Part shown: piece after piece, positions 50,994-59,028 of the stretch
Position numbering within the stretch: the stretch's first letter is position 1
Layout of the letters: each line of letters begins with the position of its first letter
Assembly (NCBI RefSeq): GCF_007990775.1
Contig: NZ_BJXB01000005.1
Span: forward strand, 62,001 to 126,000
From: Deinococcus cellulosilyticus NBRC 106333 = KACC 11606
Lineage (GTDB): Bacteria; Deinococcota; Deinococci; Deinococcales; Deinococcaceae
Direction: 5' to 3'
DNA length: 64,000 bases
The notes under the pieces: generated by a model
The model's input: the letters and a program-made list of their open reading frames with translations, nothing else
Database searches by the model: none
Told to the model about the DNA's origin: nothing
Translations under genes and position numbers: made by a program

Positions 50994-51028
50994 TGGCCGA
51001 GGGCTGAGGGCCGAGGGCCGAGGGCGAT
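50994..51028 (+). repeat. heptad array, GGGCCGA type
   Basis: TGGCCGA, GGGCTGA, GGGCCGA, GGGCCGA, GGGCGAT. Confidence 0.85.
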
Positions 51029-51142
51029 TCAGTGATTTGAATGCTCCTGTTTTTGCCCGTTTCAGATACCATAAAGATCTGAACTGTCCATTTTGTTTTT
51101 TCACCCTCCGGTCAGGTCCTCCAGGATCAAAGTGTGTTTTGA

Positions 51143-51163
51143 GCCCTCGGCTCTCGGCCAGAG
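51143..51163 (-). repeat. opposed heptad array, GCCCTCG type
   Basis: GCCCTCG, GCTCTCG, GCCAGAG: the complement of the array at 50994-51028, 115 bp away. Confidence 0.75.
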
Positions 51164-51285
51164 AAGATCATAAAATCCGTAATACCCATATGAGAATTAG
51201 CATATAACATAACCCCTGTAACTCCAATTCGCAGATCTCCGCCTTATCATCCAGAGGTCCCGGTGGTTTAATAGAGTATATGTCC

Positions 51286-53649
51286 ATGAGGCGGATTCTG
51301 GTTGGGGCAGCAGGAAGTGGCAAGACCACGGCCATCCTCAAACACGCCTGGACACACGCAAAAGATGGGGTTACCCTGTTTTGCCTGCCCCACCAGAGAG
51401 GGGACCTGCTGCGCAGGCTTGCGGCACAACCCACCCTGAATGTGCGGGTCACCGACCTGCAGAGTGTGGCCTATGAGATCCTGGAGCAGGGGGGAAATGA
51501 AAAGAACTTCCTGAGCATCCCCGGACGGGTCGCCCTGCTCGGAAGGCTCCTGATGTCTGAACGCAAAGACTACCCCACGCCCGGCGAGGCCGCACTGTAT
51601 TCCCAGGCCATTGGGGACCTCAAGCGCCAGGGGATGTTCGGGCGGATCGATGGGCGCAAGGTGGGAGCCCAGGGAAAACTGCTCCTCAACCTTGCCACGA
51701 AATACCAGCAGGAACTGCACTCCCGCAACCTGATGGACCTCGATGATGTGCGGGAGGTGGCCAGTGTGCTGCTCGAAAATGGCTTGCAGTGGTCCAGCCG
51801 TCCCAGGCACATCCTGATTGATGGCTACAGCGAACTGAACCCGCTGGAATTGCGACTGATCCGTGCACTGGCGCTCACCGCAAAGAGCCTGATCCTGACC
51901 CTGCCTGTGGGTGCCCCTTTCCCTTACCAGACCCGTCTGGGCCGCAAAGACATCGAGGCTTACGCAGAGCACCTCAAGGCGAACATCACCGAACTGTCCT
52001 ACAAATTCATGCCTGCTTTTCAGGTGCAGGTGTACCCCAACGTGACTCGCGAAGCCCGTCAGGTGGTGGCACAGGTCAAAACGGCCCTGCTGGAAGGCAC
52101 TCCAGCCAGTGAAATGGCCCTTGTGGTCCCCAGAGAAAGTGCCACCGCCCACCTCCTGAAACTGGCAGAAGAAGCACGCATTCCCCTGATCGACGAACAG
52201 CCCGGAACCCCGGTGGACAGCTTCCACGGCCGCAAACTGATGACTTTGCTGTCCACCCGCAGGCGCAATTACCCCACCCGGGACCTTTTTGACCTTGCCC
52301 TGTACTACGAAGGGCTGCACCGGGTTGCAGAAGAACTCGAACTGCGAGGCCTGAACGGCATTCATGCCCATCTTCTTGAAGGGGTGAACCGCGAAGCCCT
52401 CAGCCTGCTGATGCTGGAAACCGCCCCCACCGATGGCAGTGCCACAGGCTGGATCAACTGGATCGAAACCCTGCTGAACCGCATCCATTACCCCGAGGAG
52501 GCCAGGGACCCCATTCGCATCATGGCCCGTGAAGTCTATGAACTGATCCCCTCGGAAGGACAGAAGCACAGCGTGCTGGAAGACTGGCTGATGGCCCTGC
52601 TTCCCAGCGTGCCCGTGAACCGCGAACAGCAGGAGGGGGTGCGGGTCCTGACCCCCGAGCAGATCACAGGCAGGCGGTTCTCCCGCATCTGGCTGATGAA
52701 CGCCACCGAGCACCAGTACCTGCTGGAAGAAAAAGAGGATTTCTTCTTCACCGAAGAAGAAAGGGTGCAGCTTGGCCTGCCCCGCAGCATGAGGGGCATC
52801 GCAGAAAGCCTGTTCTATGAGGTCATCACCCGCGCCCCGCAGGTGACCCTGAGTTACGCCAGTGCAGACCGGGATGGGGTGCAGCGCCCCCACCGACTGC
52901 TCGCCCAGATGGGCCACCCCACCACCCCTCCAGTCAAACCGATGAGCCCGCTGGAATATGCCCTGTCCACCCGTGACATCAAACTGGGCACCCCGGACTG
53001 GTGGACAAAAGTGCCCCCTGTCCGTGAAGTGAGGGGCTGGATGCTGGCCCGTTACCTGCCCTGCAAACTCAGGGGTTACCTGAGCAGCCACACCGAAAAG
53101 ACCTCAGGGGGCCTTTTCAGCAGACAGGACCGCACCCGCATGGAACGCCTGCTGAGGCAATCCGCCTGGGAGGCGCAACCCGAGCCTGTGCTGGATGGGG
53201 TTTACTCGGACCACTTCAAGCAGCAGGTGGCAAGGCACCTGAAAGACAACCTGCCCCCCAGACCGGACCTGCCCAACCTGCGGGTGTTCCGGGATTTCAA
53301 GCTCGGAGAGTTCCGGTTCCGGCCCCATGCCTACCAGCCTTTTCCAGACACCCGCAAAGCCAACATCTATGTGGTCACCCAGGAGCCAGACATCAGGAGC
53401 CTCCTGAAAAACAACCCGGAGCATCTGTGGGTCTACGCGGCTTTTCAGGAGGCAGGATGGACGGTGGAACTCTACACCTGGGACCTCTACGGCAAACCCA
53501 GACGCCGCAGTGTCTTTGACAACCAGGTGAAAGAAGCCTGGACGCAACTGCATGACCTCAAAGACAGCCTGGCCCGTGGGGATGTCACCCCCAGCGCAGG
53601 GTTTCACTGTTTCGACTGCACCTTCAAACAGGTGTGTCGGATCGGGTGA
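51286..53649 (+). CDS. orphan AddB-like protein (PD-(D/E)XK family, nuclease motifs unclear)
   Basis: 787 residues. Walker A loop VGAAGSGKTTAIL at residues 7-19; motif II is the DGYSELNP type seen in AddB, where the helicase is inactive. The C-terminal Cys pattern C593...C775-x2-C778-x5-C784 equals the AddB iron-sulfur staple. The nuclease site is doubtful: a D-F-K (670-672) could be the DxK part but the upstream Asp motif (GRxDRxD type) is not seen. No AddA partner lies nearby, and D. radiodurans is known to lack RecBCD/AddAB. TAGAGT (51272-51277) is 8 nt before the ATG at 51286, favouring it over 51280. A role in double-strand-break processing is inferred. Confidence 0.82.
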   Translation: MRRILVGAAGSGKTTAILKHAWTHAKDGVTLFCLPHQRGDLLRRLAAQPTLNVRVTDLQSVAYEILEQGGNEKNFLSIPGRVALLGRLLMSERKDYPTPGEAALYSQAIGDLKRQGMFGRIDGRKVGAQGKLLLNLATKYQQELHSRNLMDLDDVREVASVLLENGLQWSSRPRHILIDGYSELNPLELRLIRALALTAKSLILTLPVGAPFPYQTRLGRKDIEAYAEHLKANITELSYKFMPAFQVQVYPNVTREARQVVAQVKTALLEGTPASEMALVVPRESATAHLLKLAEEARIPLIDEQPGTPVDSFHGRKLMTLLSTRRRNYPTRDLFDLALYYEGLHRVAEELELRGLNGIHAHLLEGVNREALSLLMLETAPTDGSATGWINWIETLLNRIHYPEEARDPIRIMAREVYELIPSEGQKHSVLEDWLMALLPSVPVNREQQEGVRVLTPEQITGRRFSRIWLMNATEHQYLLEEKEDFFFTEEERVQLGLPRSMRGIAESLFYEVITRAPQVTLSYASADRDGVQRPHRLLAQMGHPTTPPVKPMSPLEYALSTRDIKLGTPDWWTKVPPVREVRGWMLARYLPCKLRGYLSSHTEKTSGGLFSRQDRTRMERLLRQSAWEAQPEPVLDGVYSDHFKQQVARHLKDNLPPRPDLPNLRVFRDFKLGEFRFRPHAYQPFPDTRKANIYVVTQEPDIRSLLKNNPEHLWVYAAFQEAGWTVELYTWDLYGKPRRRSVFDNQVKEAWTQLHDLKDSLARGDVTPSAGFHCFDCTFKQVCRIG

Positions 53650-53652
53650 GGT

Positions 53653-54516
53653 TCATCGCAGAATCACATCCAGCACCGTTCCGGCCAGCATGGTTAAAGC
53701 CAGCCAGCTGTTTGCATCAAAAAAGGCGATGTTCACCTTTGTCAGGTCCTTCGGATTGATGATCCGGTGCTCGTACAGCAAGATGCCCCCCATGATCACT
53801 GCAGCCAGATAAAAAGCCCAGCTTGTGCCGATCACGTAGCCGGAATAAATCAGCAGGGCAAAAGTCAGGAAGTGGGACCACGCGGCAATCTTCAGCGAAT
53901 CGGGAATCCCGAAACGGGCAGGGATGCTCTGCACCCGGTTCTTGCGGTCAAAGTCATAATCCTGGGTGGCATAAATCACATCCAGACCAATCATCCAGAA
54001 GATGACAACCAGCCACAGCGCAATTGCTCCAGGGTGCCACATTCCAGTGATGGCGATCCAGCCCCCTGCTGCTGCGGCTCCATCGGTCACGCCCAGCCAC
54101 GCATGGCACAACCAGGTGAAGCGTTTGGTGTAAGGGTAGAGGATCAGGAAAACCACGGCGATGGGAAGCAGCTTGAGGGCAAGCGGGTTGAGTTGTGCAG
54201 CTGCAAACCACAGCACCCCCAGCGAAACCACCGTCAGAATGACCGCCTGAACAGGTTTGATTTTCCCACTGGGAATTTCCCGTTTTGCCGTTCTCGGATT
54301 GGCTGCATCAATGCCAGCATCAATCAGACGGTTGGCGGCCATTGCAGCGGTGCGGGCTCCGGCCATCGCCAGGGTGATCCACAGGAACTCCAGAAAGGTG
54401 GGCCACCTGCCCTGCGACTGTGCAGCAAAGAACATGCCTGCATAAGCAAATGGAAGGGCAAAGATGGTGTGTTCGAACCGGACAAAGTCCAGGTAGGTTT
54501 TCAGTCTAGCTTGCAC
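53653..54516 (-). CDS. UbiA-family prenyltransferase (MqnP-like)
   Basis: 287 residues with eight or nine membrane helices and the two Asp-rich metal motifs NRLIDAGIDAANPRT and DVIYATQDYDFDRKN, followed by SIPARFG. These enzymes attach polyprenyl chains to aromatic rings. The protein resembles 4-hydroxybenzoate/MqnP-type transferases; Deinococcus uses menaquinone, so a menaquinone step is likely but not proven. It starts with GTG at 54516, 6 nt after TATGCT (54523-54528): a leaderless GTG mRNA. Its stop is 3 bp from the AddB-like gene's stop (convergent). Confidence 0.88.
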   Translation of the reverse strand: MQARLKTYLDFVRFEHTIFALPFAYAGMFFAAQSQGRWPTFLEFLWITLAMAGARTAAMAANRLIDAGIDAANPRTAKREIPSGKIKPVQAVILTVVSLGVLWFAAAQLNPLALKLLPIAVVFLILYPYTKRFTWLCHAWLGVTDGAAAAGGWIAITGMWHPGAIALWLVVIFWMIGLDVIYATQDYDFDRKNRVQSIPARFGIPDSLKIAAWSHFLTFALLIYSGYVIGTSWAFYLAAVIMGGILLYEHRIINPKDLTKVNIAFFDANSWLALTMLAGTVLDVILR

Positions 54517-54522
54517 CCTAAA

Positions 54523-54548
54523 AGCATAAGGCAGAATCTTCCTAAAAT
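54523..54548. promoter_or_regulatory. two face-to-face -10 boxes of leaderless genes
   Basis: Minus-strand TATGCT (54523-54528) serves the prenyltransferase; plus-strand TAAAAT (54543-54548) serves the signal peptidase. Only 14 bp lie between them, so each -35 region overlaps the other -10 box and the promoters should interfere. Confidence 0.6.
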
Positions 54549-54555
54549 GGAAACC

Positions 54556-55284
54556 ATGAAGAGACGTGCAGGTTTATCAATTGGACAGAGGATTTTTCTG
54601 GTGCTGGCCATTCTGGTGGGTGGATATCTGTTTTTCGGGATCAGCAAGTATTTTCGGGTGGTGGCTTTTCAGGGCAATTCCATGGCTCCATCGCTGTATC
54701 ACGGAGACCGCATGGTGGGGCTTTATCCCGGCTCTTTGCAAAGGGGAGATCTGGTGTACTTTCAGATGCCAGAAAAAGCTTTTGAAGCGCTGTACGGACC
54801 AGCACAGATGTTGGGTGTAGGATCTGCATTCCGTCCGTATTTGATCAAAAGAATTGTCGGTCTTCCTGGAGATGTGGTGCATTTTGAGCAGGGACAGGTT
54901 TTTGTGAACGACAGGTCCATTCCAGATGCGCAGGTCAATGCCTTCTGGAGAAAACAGGGGTGCTTTGACCGGAGCAGTGAAGGGGCCAATTTTGCCCTGA
55001 CAGGGATGCTTTCCGGTGAGGAGCCACAGAAGAAAATCACAGTGCCTGACGGGCATTACTATGTTCTGGGGGACACCCGCCAGGAAAAGGGCAGTGAAGA
55101 TTCCAGATTCTTTGGGGTGATTGCACAGCGGGACATTCACAACAAGGTTGTTGCAGTGGTGTGGCCTCTCTTTCGCGCTCCGGAGGCGCAGGGGCTCTGT
55201 GGAATGCCTTCATATCCAGGTGCTGTCAAGTTCACTGGAGCATCTTCCTGGTATCCACACCTGTTGAAACGCTGGGATTTCTGA
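54556..55284 (+). CDS. lepB: signal peptidase I
   Basis: 242 residues: one N-terminal membrane helix, nucleophile Ser42 in FQGNSMAPSL, general base Lys98 in LIKRIVGLPGD, and the box C-E region GDTRQEKGSEDSRFFG (S-D-S-R). It cuts signal peptides outside the membrane. The ATG at 54556 is 7 nt after TAAAAT; an upstream in-frame Met at 54547 overlaps the box. The long frame upstream is the complement of the prenyltransferase gene. Confidence 0.93.
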   Translation: MKRRAGLSIGQRIFLVLAILVGGYLFFGISKYFRVVAFQGNSMAPSLYHGDRMVGLYPGSLQRGDLVYFQMPEKAFEALYGPAQMLGVGSAFRPYLIKRIVGLPGDVVHFEQGQVFVNDRSIPDAQVNAFWRKQGCFDRSSEGANFALTGMLSGEEPQKKITVPDGHYYVLGDTRQEKGSEDSRFFGVIAQRDIHNKVVAVVWPLFRAPEAQGLCGMPSYPGAVKFTGASSWYPHLLKRWDF

Positions 55285-55336
55285 CTCGTGCAGAGGTGCC
55301 CTGTGGGCTTCTTTCTCATCCAACTACCTTGCTTCT

Positions 55337-55361
55337 CAAGATACTTGTGTTGCAAGATACT
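55337..55361 (+). promoter_or_regulatory. operator-like repeats upstream of the second PadR gene
   Basis: CAAGATACT occurs at 55337-55345 and again at 55353-55361, 16 bp apart, and CAAG-ATA-CTTG (55337-55347) is an inverted repeat. Two -10-like GATACT boxes are inside. PadR-type autorepression is plausible. Confidence 0.45.
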
Positions 55362-55364
55362 CAC

Positions 55365-55691
55365 ATGGATTCAAACACCAAACTGATGGCCCTGGATCTG
55401 GTGCTGCTCAGTGTGCTGGAAGACCGGCCTGCGTATGGCCTGGAAATTCTGGAGCGCATTCAGGCCCGCACCGGTGAAAATTATGATTTCAAGGAGGGAA
55501 GCCTGTACCCGGCCCTGCACCGCATGGTGAAACAGGGATGGCTGGACAGCACCTGGGAGGAATCCCAGAAGGGTGGAGCCCCCCGACGCTACTACAGCCT
55601 CAGTGCACCGGGCAAGCAGGCCCTGGAGCAGAAAAAACTTGAGTGGGCCAGATTGCGACAGGCCATGGACGGCCTGCTGGGGGGGGTATGA
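55365..55691 (+). CDS. PadR-family transcriptional regulator
   Basis: 108 residues: DLVLLSVLEDRPAYGLEILERI, YDFKEGSLYPALHRMVKQGWL and RRYYSLSAPGKQALEQ are canonical PadR. Start at 55365 is the first Met after the operator-like repeats. Overlaps the HAAS gene by ATGA. First of a coupled three-gene unit with the HAAS protein and a signal peptidase. Confidence 0.9.
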   Translation: MDSNTKLMALDLVLLSVLEDRPAYGLEILERIQARTGENYDFKEGSLYPALHRMVKQGWLDSTWEESQKGGAPRRYYSLSAPGKQALEQKKLEWARLRQAMDGLLGGV

Positions 55692-56320
55692 CCTTTTCAA
55701 ACCGCATGAAAAAGTACCTGTTGCAAGCCACCAGAGGTCTTCCTTCCTCTGAACGCCCCCTGATCATGGCCGAAATGAAAGGCCACCTGCTGGACCGCAT
55801 CGAACAGTACCAGCAGGAAGGATTCACCCGGGCCGAGGCAGAAAGCATGGCCCTGGAACGTTTCGGGTCCCAGCATGGACTGGCCCTCAAGCTGAGTTTT
55901 GCCCACTGGACCCTTCCTGCAGGATGGACCACCCTGGGCGTGACCCTGGCATTGCTCGGGGGAACCGTCTGGAACATTGCCCGTGCCCAGACCCCGCAGA
56001 AAACGGCCCAGGCCCTGCAGTCTGTCCCTGCTCAGGGGACCCTGGGAGAGGCAAAAAAAGGCCTGAAGATCCAATATCACCTTGCCGAAGGCCGCACCCT
56101 TGACCAGAGCCTTTCCGCTCAGGGCGTGGTGCAATACCGGGTGTTCAATCAGGCTGCTGCAGATTGTCCATCAGGACAGCAGACCGTGCTGGATTTGCAG
56201 TGGTCAGATGGTCATTATCAGCTTGCTGAATGCCAGACAGGTGCAGGACAGCTTCAGCAGTCAGGCAGCACCATCACATGGAGCAACAATCAGACAGAAT
56301 TGCAGGTGCGCACAGAGTGA
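55688..56320 (+). CDS. HAAS/permease-prefix-like membrane protein
   Basis: 210 residues. The N-terminal 65 residues (MKKYLLQATRGLPSSERPLIMAEMKGHLLDRI...) are the helical HAAS-type prefix that pairs with PadR systems. A single membrane helix (WTTLGVTLALLGGTVWNIA) is followed by about 115 extracytoplasmic residues with two Cys (DCPSGQQ and AECQTG) that may form a disulfide. Its GTGA overlap with the next gene's start couples it to the signal peptidase. Confidence 0.75.
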   Translation: MTFSNRMKKYLLQATRGLPSSERPLIMAEMKGHLLDRIEQYQQEGFTRAEAESMALERFGSQHGLALKLSFAHWTLPAGWTTLGVTLALLGGTVWNIARAQTPQKTAQALQSVPAQGTLGEAKKGLKIQYHLAEGRTLDQSLSAQGVVQYRVFNQAAADCPSGQQTVLDLQWSDGHYQLAECQTGAGQLQQSGSTITWSNNQTELQVRTE

Positions 56321-57018
56321 AAACGCTCAAAAAAATCTGGGATCTGGTCAAGGAATTCGTCATTGTGATCCTGGTGACCACTTTCGTCTTCTCGTTTCCT
56401 GCCGTGAGCGGCAACAGCATGCTGCCCACCCTGCGCCACGGAGAGCGCATGTTCATCCCCAAATACGAAACCTTTCTGCACCGCATGGGCATCGGGGAAT
56501 TCAAGCGGGGAGACATCATCGTGTTCAAACCTCCAGCCGACCACCGGAGTTCCTGGATGGCTTTCCCCAGCCGTGAAGTGACGTGGTGGCATTTCATTCC
56601 TTACTACGTCAAGCGGGTGGTGGCTGTTGGAGGAGACAATGTGCGCATTGAGCAGGGCCGCGTCTTCGTGAATGGGGAGGAAGTGGACTTCAGGACCATC
56701 GAGAACTTCTGGACAGAGCAGGGATGCTGGGAAAACCAGCAGGATGCCATTGCAGCAAACCACATCCGTGCGGATGACCAGACCGGGTACCACACCAAAA
56801 TTTTTACAGTGCCACAGGGGCAGTACTTTGTGATGGGCGACAACCGTTCCCCTGGTGGCAGTGAGGATTCCCGTTTCTTCGGGCCGGTCCCACTGGACCG
56901 CATTGCCGGAAGGGTGAGCTACATGCTCTTTCCGCTGTGGCGCAAGACAGAGGTGGCAAACGCCTGTTTCAAACCGGAGTACAGCGGTTCCAGTGAGCTG
57001 AACCTGCGCAAACCCTGA
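56317..57018 (+). CDS. lepB: signal peptidase I (second copy)
   Basis: 233 residues starting with GTG at 56317, which overlaps the HAAS stop codon (GTGA). One membrane helix (EFVIVILVTTFVFSFPAV), Ser34 in VSGNSMLPTL, Lys99 in YVKRVVAVGGD and GDNRSPGGSEDSRFFG (box E). Between Ser and Lys it carries a longer insertion (FPSREVTWWHFIPY) than the first copy. It is a paralogue of the enzyme 1.8 kb upstream and is tied to the PadR-HAAS pair. Confidence 0.93.
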   Translation: MKTLKKIWDLVKEFVIVILVTTFVFSFPAVSGNSMLPTLRHGERMFIPKYETFLHRMGIGEFKRGDIIVFKPPADHRSSWMAFPSREVTWWHFIPYYVKRVVAVGGDNVRIEQGRVFVNGEEVDFRTIENFWTEQGCWENQQDAIAANHIRADDQTGYHTKIFTVPQGQYFVMGDNRSPGGSEDSRFFGPVPLDRIAGRVSYMLFPLWRKTEVANACFKPEYSGSSELNLRKP

Positions 57019-57035
57019 AATCCCAGACAGCCAGA

Positions 57036-57063
57036 ACCCCTCAGGAAAACCTGAGGGGTCTTT
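57036..57063. terminator. terminator of the PadR-HAAS-lepB operon
   Basis: ACCCCTCAGG-AAAA-CCTGAGGGGT, followed by CTTTT; likely bidirectional. Confidence 0.92.
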
Positions 57064-57074
57064 TGTTCAAAAGT

Positions 57075-57941
57075 TCAGGCCTCTTCGTGGTGCTCTCTGA
57101 GGTAGGCCATCACGCTGCGGTCCAGTCGGAATCCCAGCGATTCATACAGACGCCGTGCACTGGACTCATGGTCGTGAGCACGGGCTTTCAGGGTCATGAT
57201 GTGGGGCTTCAGGAAGGCATCGTGAATGCTGTATTGCAGCAGCAGTTTTCCATGCCCCTGCCCTCTGAATGCTGGGTGAACAGCCCAGTAGGCCAGGGTG
57301 GCCTCGTCATCATCAAACTCCAGCTCGGCAAAACCAATGGGCGTACCGTCCTTGCACAGCACCATCAGCTCCACATTTTCCTGGGCAAAGTGGGTGCGGT
57401 ATTTTTCCTCGGTCCAGGTGAGGCGCTCCGACCACACGTCCTCACTGCTGCGGTACAGCTCCAGGTAATCCTGAAAGCTGATCCGGAAAGCAGGCATGAA
57501 CTTCATGCCATCTGGCAGGAAGGGGAGGCGCTGTTTCTGGGGCCTGGGCATGCTGTAGAAATCCGTGCAGTGCAGGGCACCAAAGCCAAGGTCCTCAAGG
57601 GCTCCCCTGACCTCCTGATTCATGTTGGAACAGAAGGCATACACAGGCTTGTGGGCTTTTTTCAGGACAGCCCTGAGAATGCTGCGGGTGTAATCCGAAC
57701 TGTCCCCCAGGGGACCTTCCAGCAGAAACCCATCTTTGTAAGGATTGAGGGAAGCGTAAGCCCGGACAGCACCGGAGTCATCTTCCAGCACCAGACACTG
57801 CTCTCCGGTGACCTCCCAGCTCAGGTCCTCGGGGGTGCGGGCCTCTGGACTGAAGACCTCACGGTGGGGACTGGCATCCATCCAGTCCAGCAGGGCAAGA
57901 ATGTCGGTGGTGTCAGTGGGTTTCACCTGGCGAATCAACAT
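57075..57941 (-). CDS. GNAT acetyltransferase, two tandem domains
   Basis: 288 residues from the ATG at 57941 (GGGAGAG is 5 nt upstream; the frame to 58130 has no site). The C-terminal domain has AYWAVHPAFRGQGHGKLLLQ (motif A) and ARAHDHESSARRLYESLGFR (motif B). The N-terminal domain (about 140 residues) is GNAT-like but degenerate. Resembles mycothiol-synthase-like tandem GNATs. Acceptor unknown. Confidence 0.85.
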   Translation of the reverse strand: MLIRQVKPTDTTDILALLDWMDASPHREVFSPEARTPEDLSWEVTGEQCLVLEDDSGAVRAYASLNPYKDGFLLEGPLGDSSDYTRSILRAVLKKAHKPVYAFCSNMNQEVRGALEDLGFGALHCTDFYSMPRPQKQRLPFLPDGMKFMPAFRISFQDYLELYRSSEDVWSERLTWTEEKYRTHFAQENVELMVLCKDGTPIGFAELEFDDDEATLAYWAVHPAFRGQGHGKLLLQYSIHDAFLKPHIMTLKARAHDHESSARRLYESLGFRLDRSVMAYLREHHEEA

Positions 57942-58283
57942 GACCACTCTCCCAGGGCAGCGTTCCGTGCCCGACGGACAAGAGGCGAACAACCTGATTT
58001 CCAATGGTGCCTGAACAGGGCACAAAGCAGCAGGGACTTCTCGATTTTGAGAAGAAGAAACCTGAAAACGGGGCTTTGAAGGGCCAATGCCTGTGTTCGG
58101 TTGAATCACTGAAGCGTAAGGTAGACCCATTCTACCCCTAAAATTTGAAGAAGATGTGACATGAATGCAGGGTATTTAAATGCACCGGGTAGAAACTTTT
58201 CTCATGGAAGGTGGGGCCTGCATCTTAAGATCTGGTGTTGGTTCTCTTACTATTCTGAGGTGCAGATTCGCTATACTGATGGC
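57942..58283. other. 342-bp intergenic region up to the short hairpin transcript
   Basis: AT-rich from about 58140 to 58200. No credible gene. An open frame that continues the GNAT gene to 58130 lacks a start signal. Confidence 0.6.
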
Positions 58284-58345
58284 ATGACCCTCTAGGGTTA
58301 CGACGAGACGCCCCCCAACAAACATGTGTTTGTGGGGGGCGTTTT
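58272..58345 (+). ncRNA. candidate short transcript with three-codon frame and very strong terminator
   Basis: TATACT (58272-58277) is 6 nt before an ATG at 58284, the spacing used for leaderless genes here, but the frame is only ATG-ACC-CTC-TAG. It lies in a small hairpin ACCCTCTAGGGT (58287-58298). A 16-bp stem follows (ACGCCCCCC and ACAAACA paired with TGTTTGT and GGGGGGCGT, 58308-58342, one bulged A), then TTTT. The product is a transcript of about 60 nt: an sRNA, an attenuator or a leader peptide. Resemblance of CTCTAGGGTTACGA to part of ykkC RNAs is too short to use. Confidence 0.5.
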
Positions 58346-58449
58346 CGCTTCAAAACCCTGGAACAGGCCTTTTCAAGGCCTGGATCTGGTCAGATGGCTG
58401 TGATTGGCAGGGGAAACCCAGCCGAGCAGCGCTCAAAGGGGGTGCCGTG

Positions 58450-58908
58450 ATGCAAGATTGGATCACACGCGCAGACGCACTTGAGATCGACACCCGGGAT
58501 TTTGTTCTCAAACGTGCACACCAGACGCTACGGGACGTGATGTGGGAAGGCCGCTACGACATCTGCGAGCATGCCATCCAGCACGCACGTGCCCAGGGTT
58601 TCATGGAGCCGGACATTGTGCAGGTGCTGCACACCGGCCGCATCCGGGCGGTGTACCCGCAGGACCGGAGGTGGCTGGTGATGGGGTACTTCCACTCGGT
58701 CAACCTGAAACTCCCGCTCCATGTGGTGGTGGACTTCCACCACAAGGACCACTGGATTGATGTGGTGACCGCCTACGTGCCCAGAAACCCCCACCAGATC
58801 CTCAGCCGCTCACGGGTGGCCCTGATGCTGCGTTTCGACAACGGTCAGGTGAAAACCAAACAGGTCCGGCCCGGTGCGCAGAAAGGCAAGTGGAAACGCT
58901 CCTCCTGA
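58450..58908 (+). CDS. DUF4258 domain protein
   Basis: 152 residues. The central part (EGRYDICEHAIQHARAQGFM, DIVQVLHTGRIRAVYPQDRR, VVVDFHHKDHWIDVVTAYVP) matches DUF4258, a small RelE-barnase-like domain often found in toxins. Here it stands alone without an antitoxin partner. AAAGGGGG precedes GTG 58447 and ATG 58450; the latter is used. The frame further upstream begins inside the terminator at 58308-58342 and is not used. Confidence 0.8.
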   Translation: MQDWITRADALEIDTRDFVLKRAHQTLRDVMWEGRYDICEHAIQHARAQGFMEPDIVQVLHTGRIRAVYPQDRRWLVMGYFHSVNLKLPLHVVVDFHHKDHWIDVVTAYVPRNPHQILSRSRVALMLRFDNGQVKTKQVRPGAQKGKWKRSS

Positions 58909-58911
58909 AGG

Positions 58912-58939
58912 GCCATCAGCCGTCAGCTGTCAGCCATCA
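58912..58939 (+). repeat. heptad array, GCCATCA type
   Basis: GCCATCA, GCCGTCA, GCTGTCA, GCCATCA; starts 3 bp after the DUF4258 stop codon. The complement family is at 22263-22283. Confidence 0.85.
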
Positions 58940-59028
58940 GCACAACAGCTCAGAAGGTTCACCTCGCGACAGGCACACCCAGTAAACGCACACAGAAGGG
59001 GAGAAAATTCTCCCCTTATACTTTTTCC

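Larger units (their letters stand above)
50971..51285. other. 315-bp intergenic region with opposed heptad arrays
   Basis: Holds the leaderless promoter of the hypothetical gene (50978-50983), two heptad arrays of the GGGCCGA type, and AT-rich DNA from about 51170 to 51200. No gene seen. Confidence 0.65.

Noticed and set aside
51268..53091. A 607-residue minus-strand open frame opposite the AddB-like gene
   Set aside because: Shadow frame: no start signal, composition skewed to His/Gln/Phe, while the plus frame has Walker A and Cys motifs.
58284..58345. ykkC/guanidine riboswitch assignment for CTCTAGGGTTACGA
   Set aside because: Only a short stretch is similar; the conserved second half of that riboswitch is absent.
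58450..58908. Toxin-antitoxin system for the DUF4258 protein
   Set aside because: No small antitoxin-like gene lies next to it; the heptad array and a separate promoter border it.
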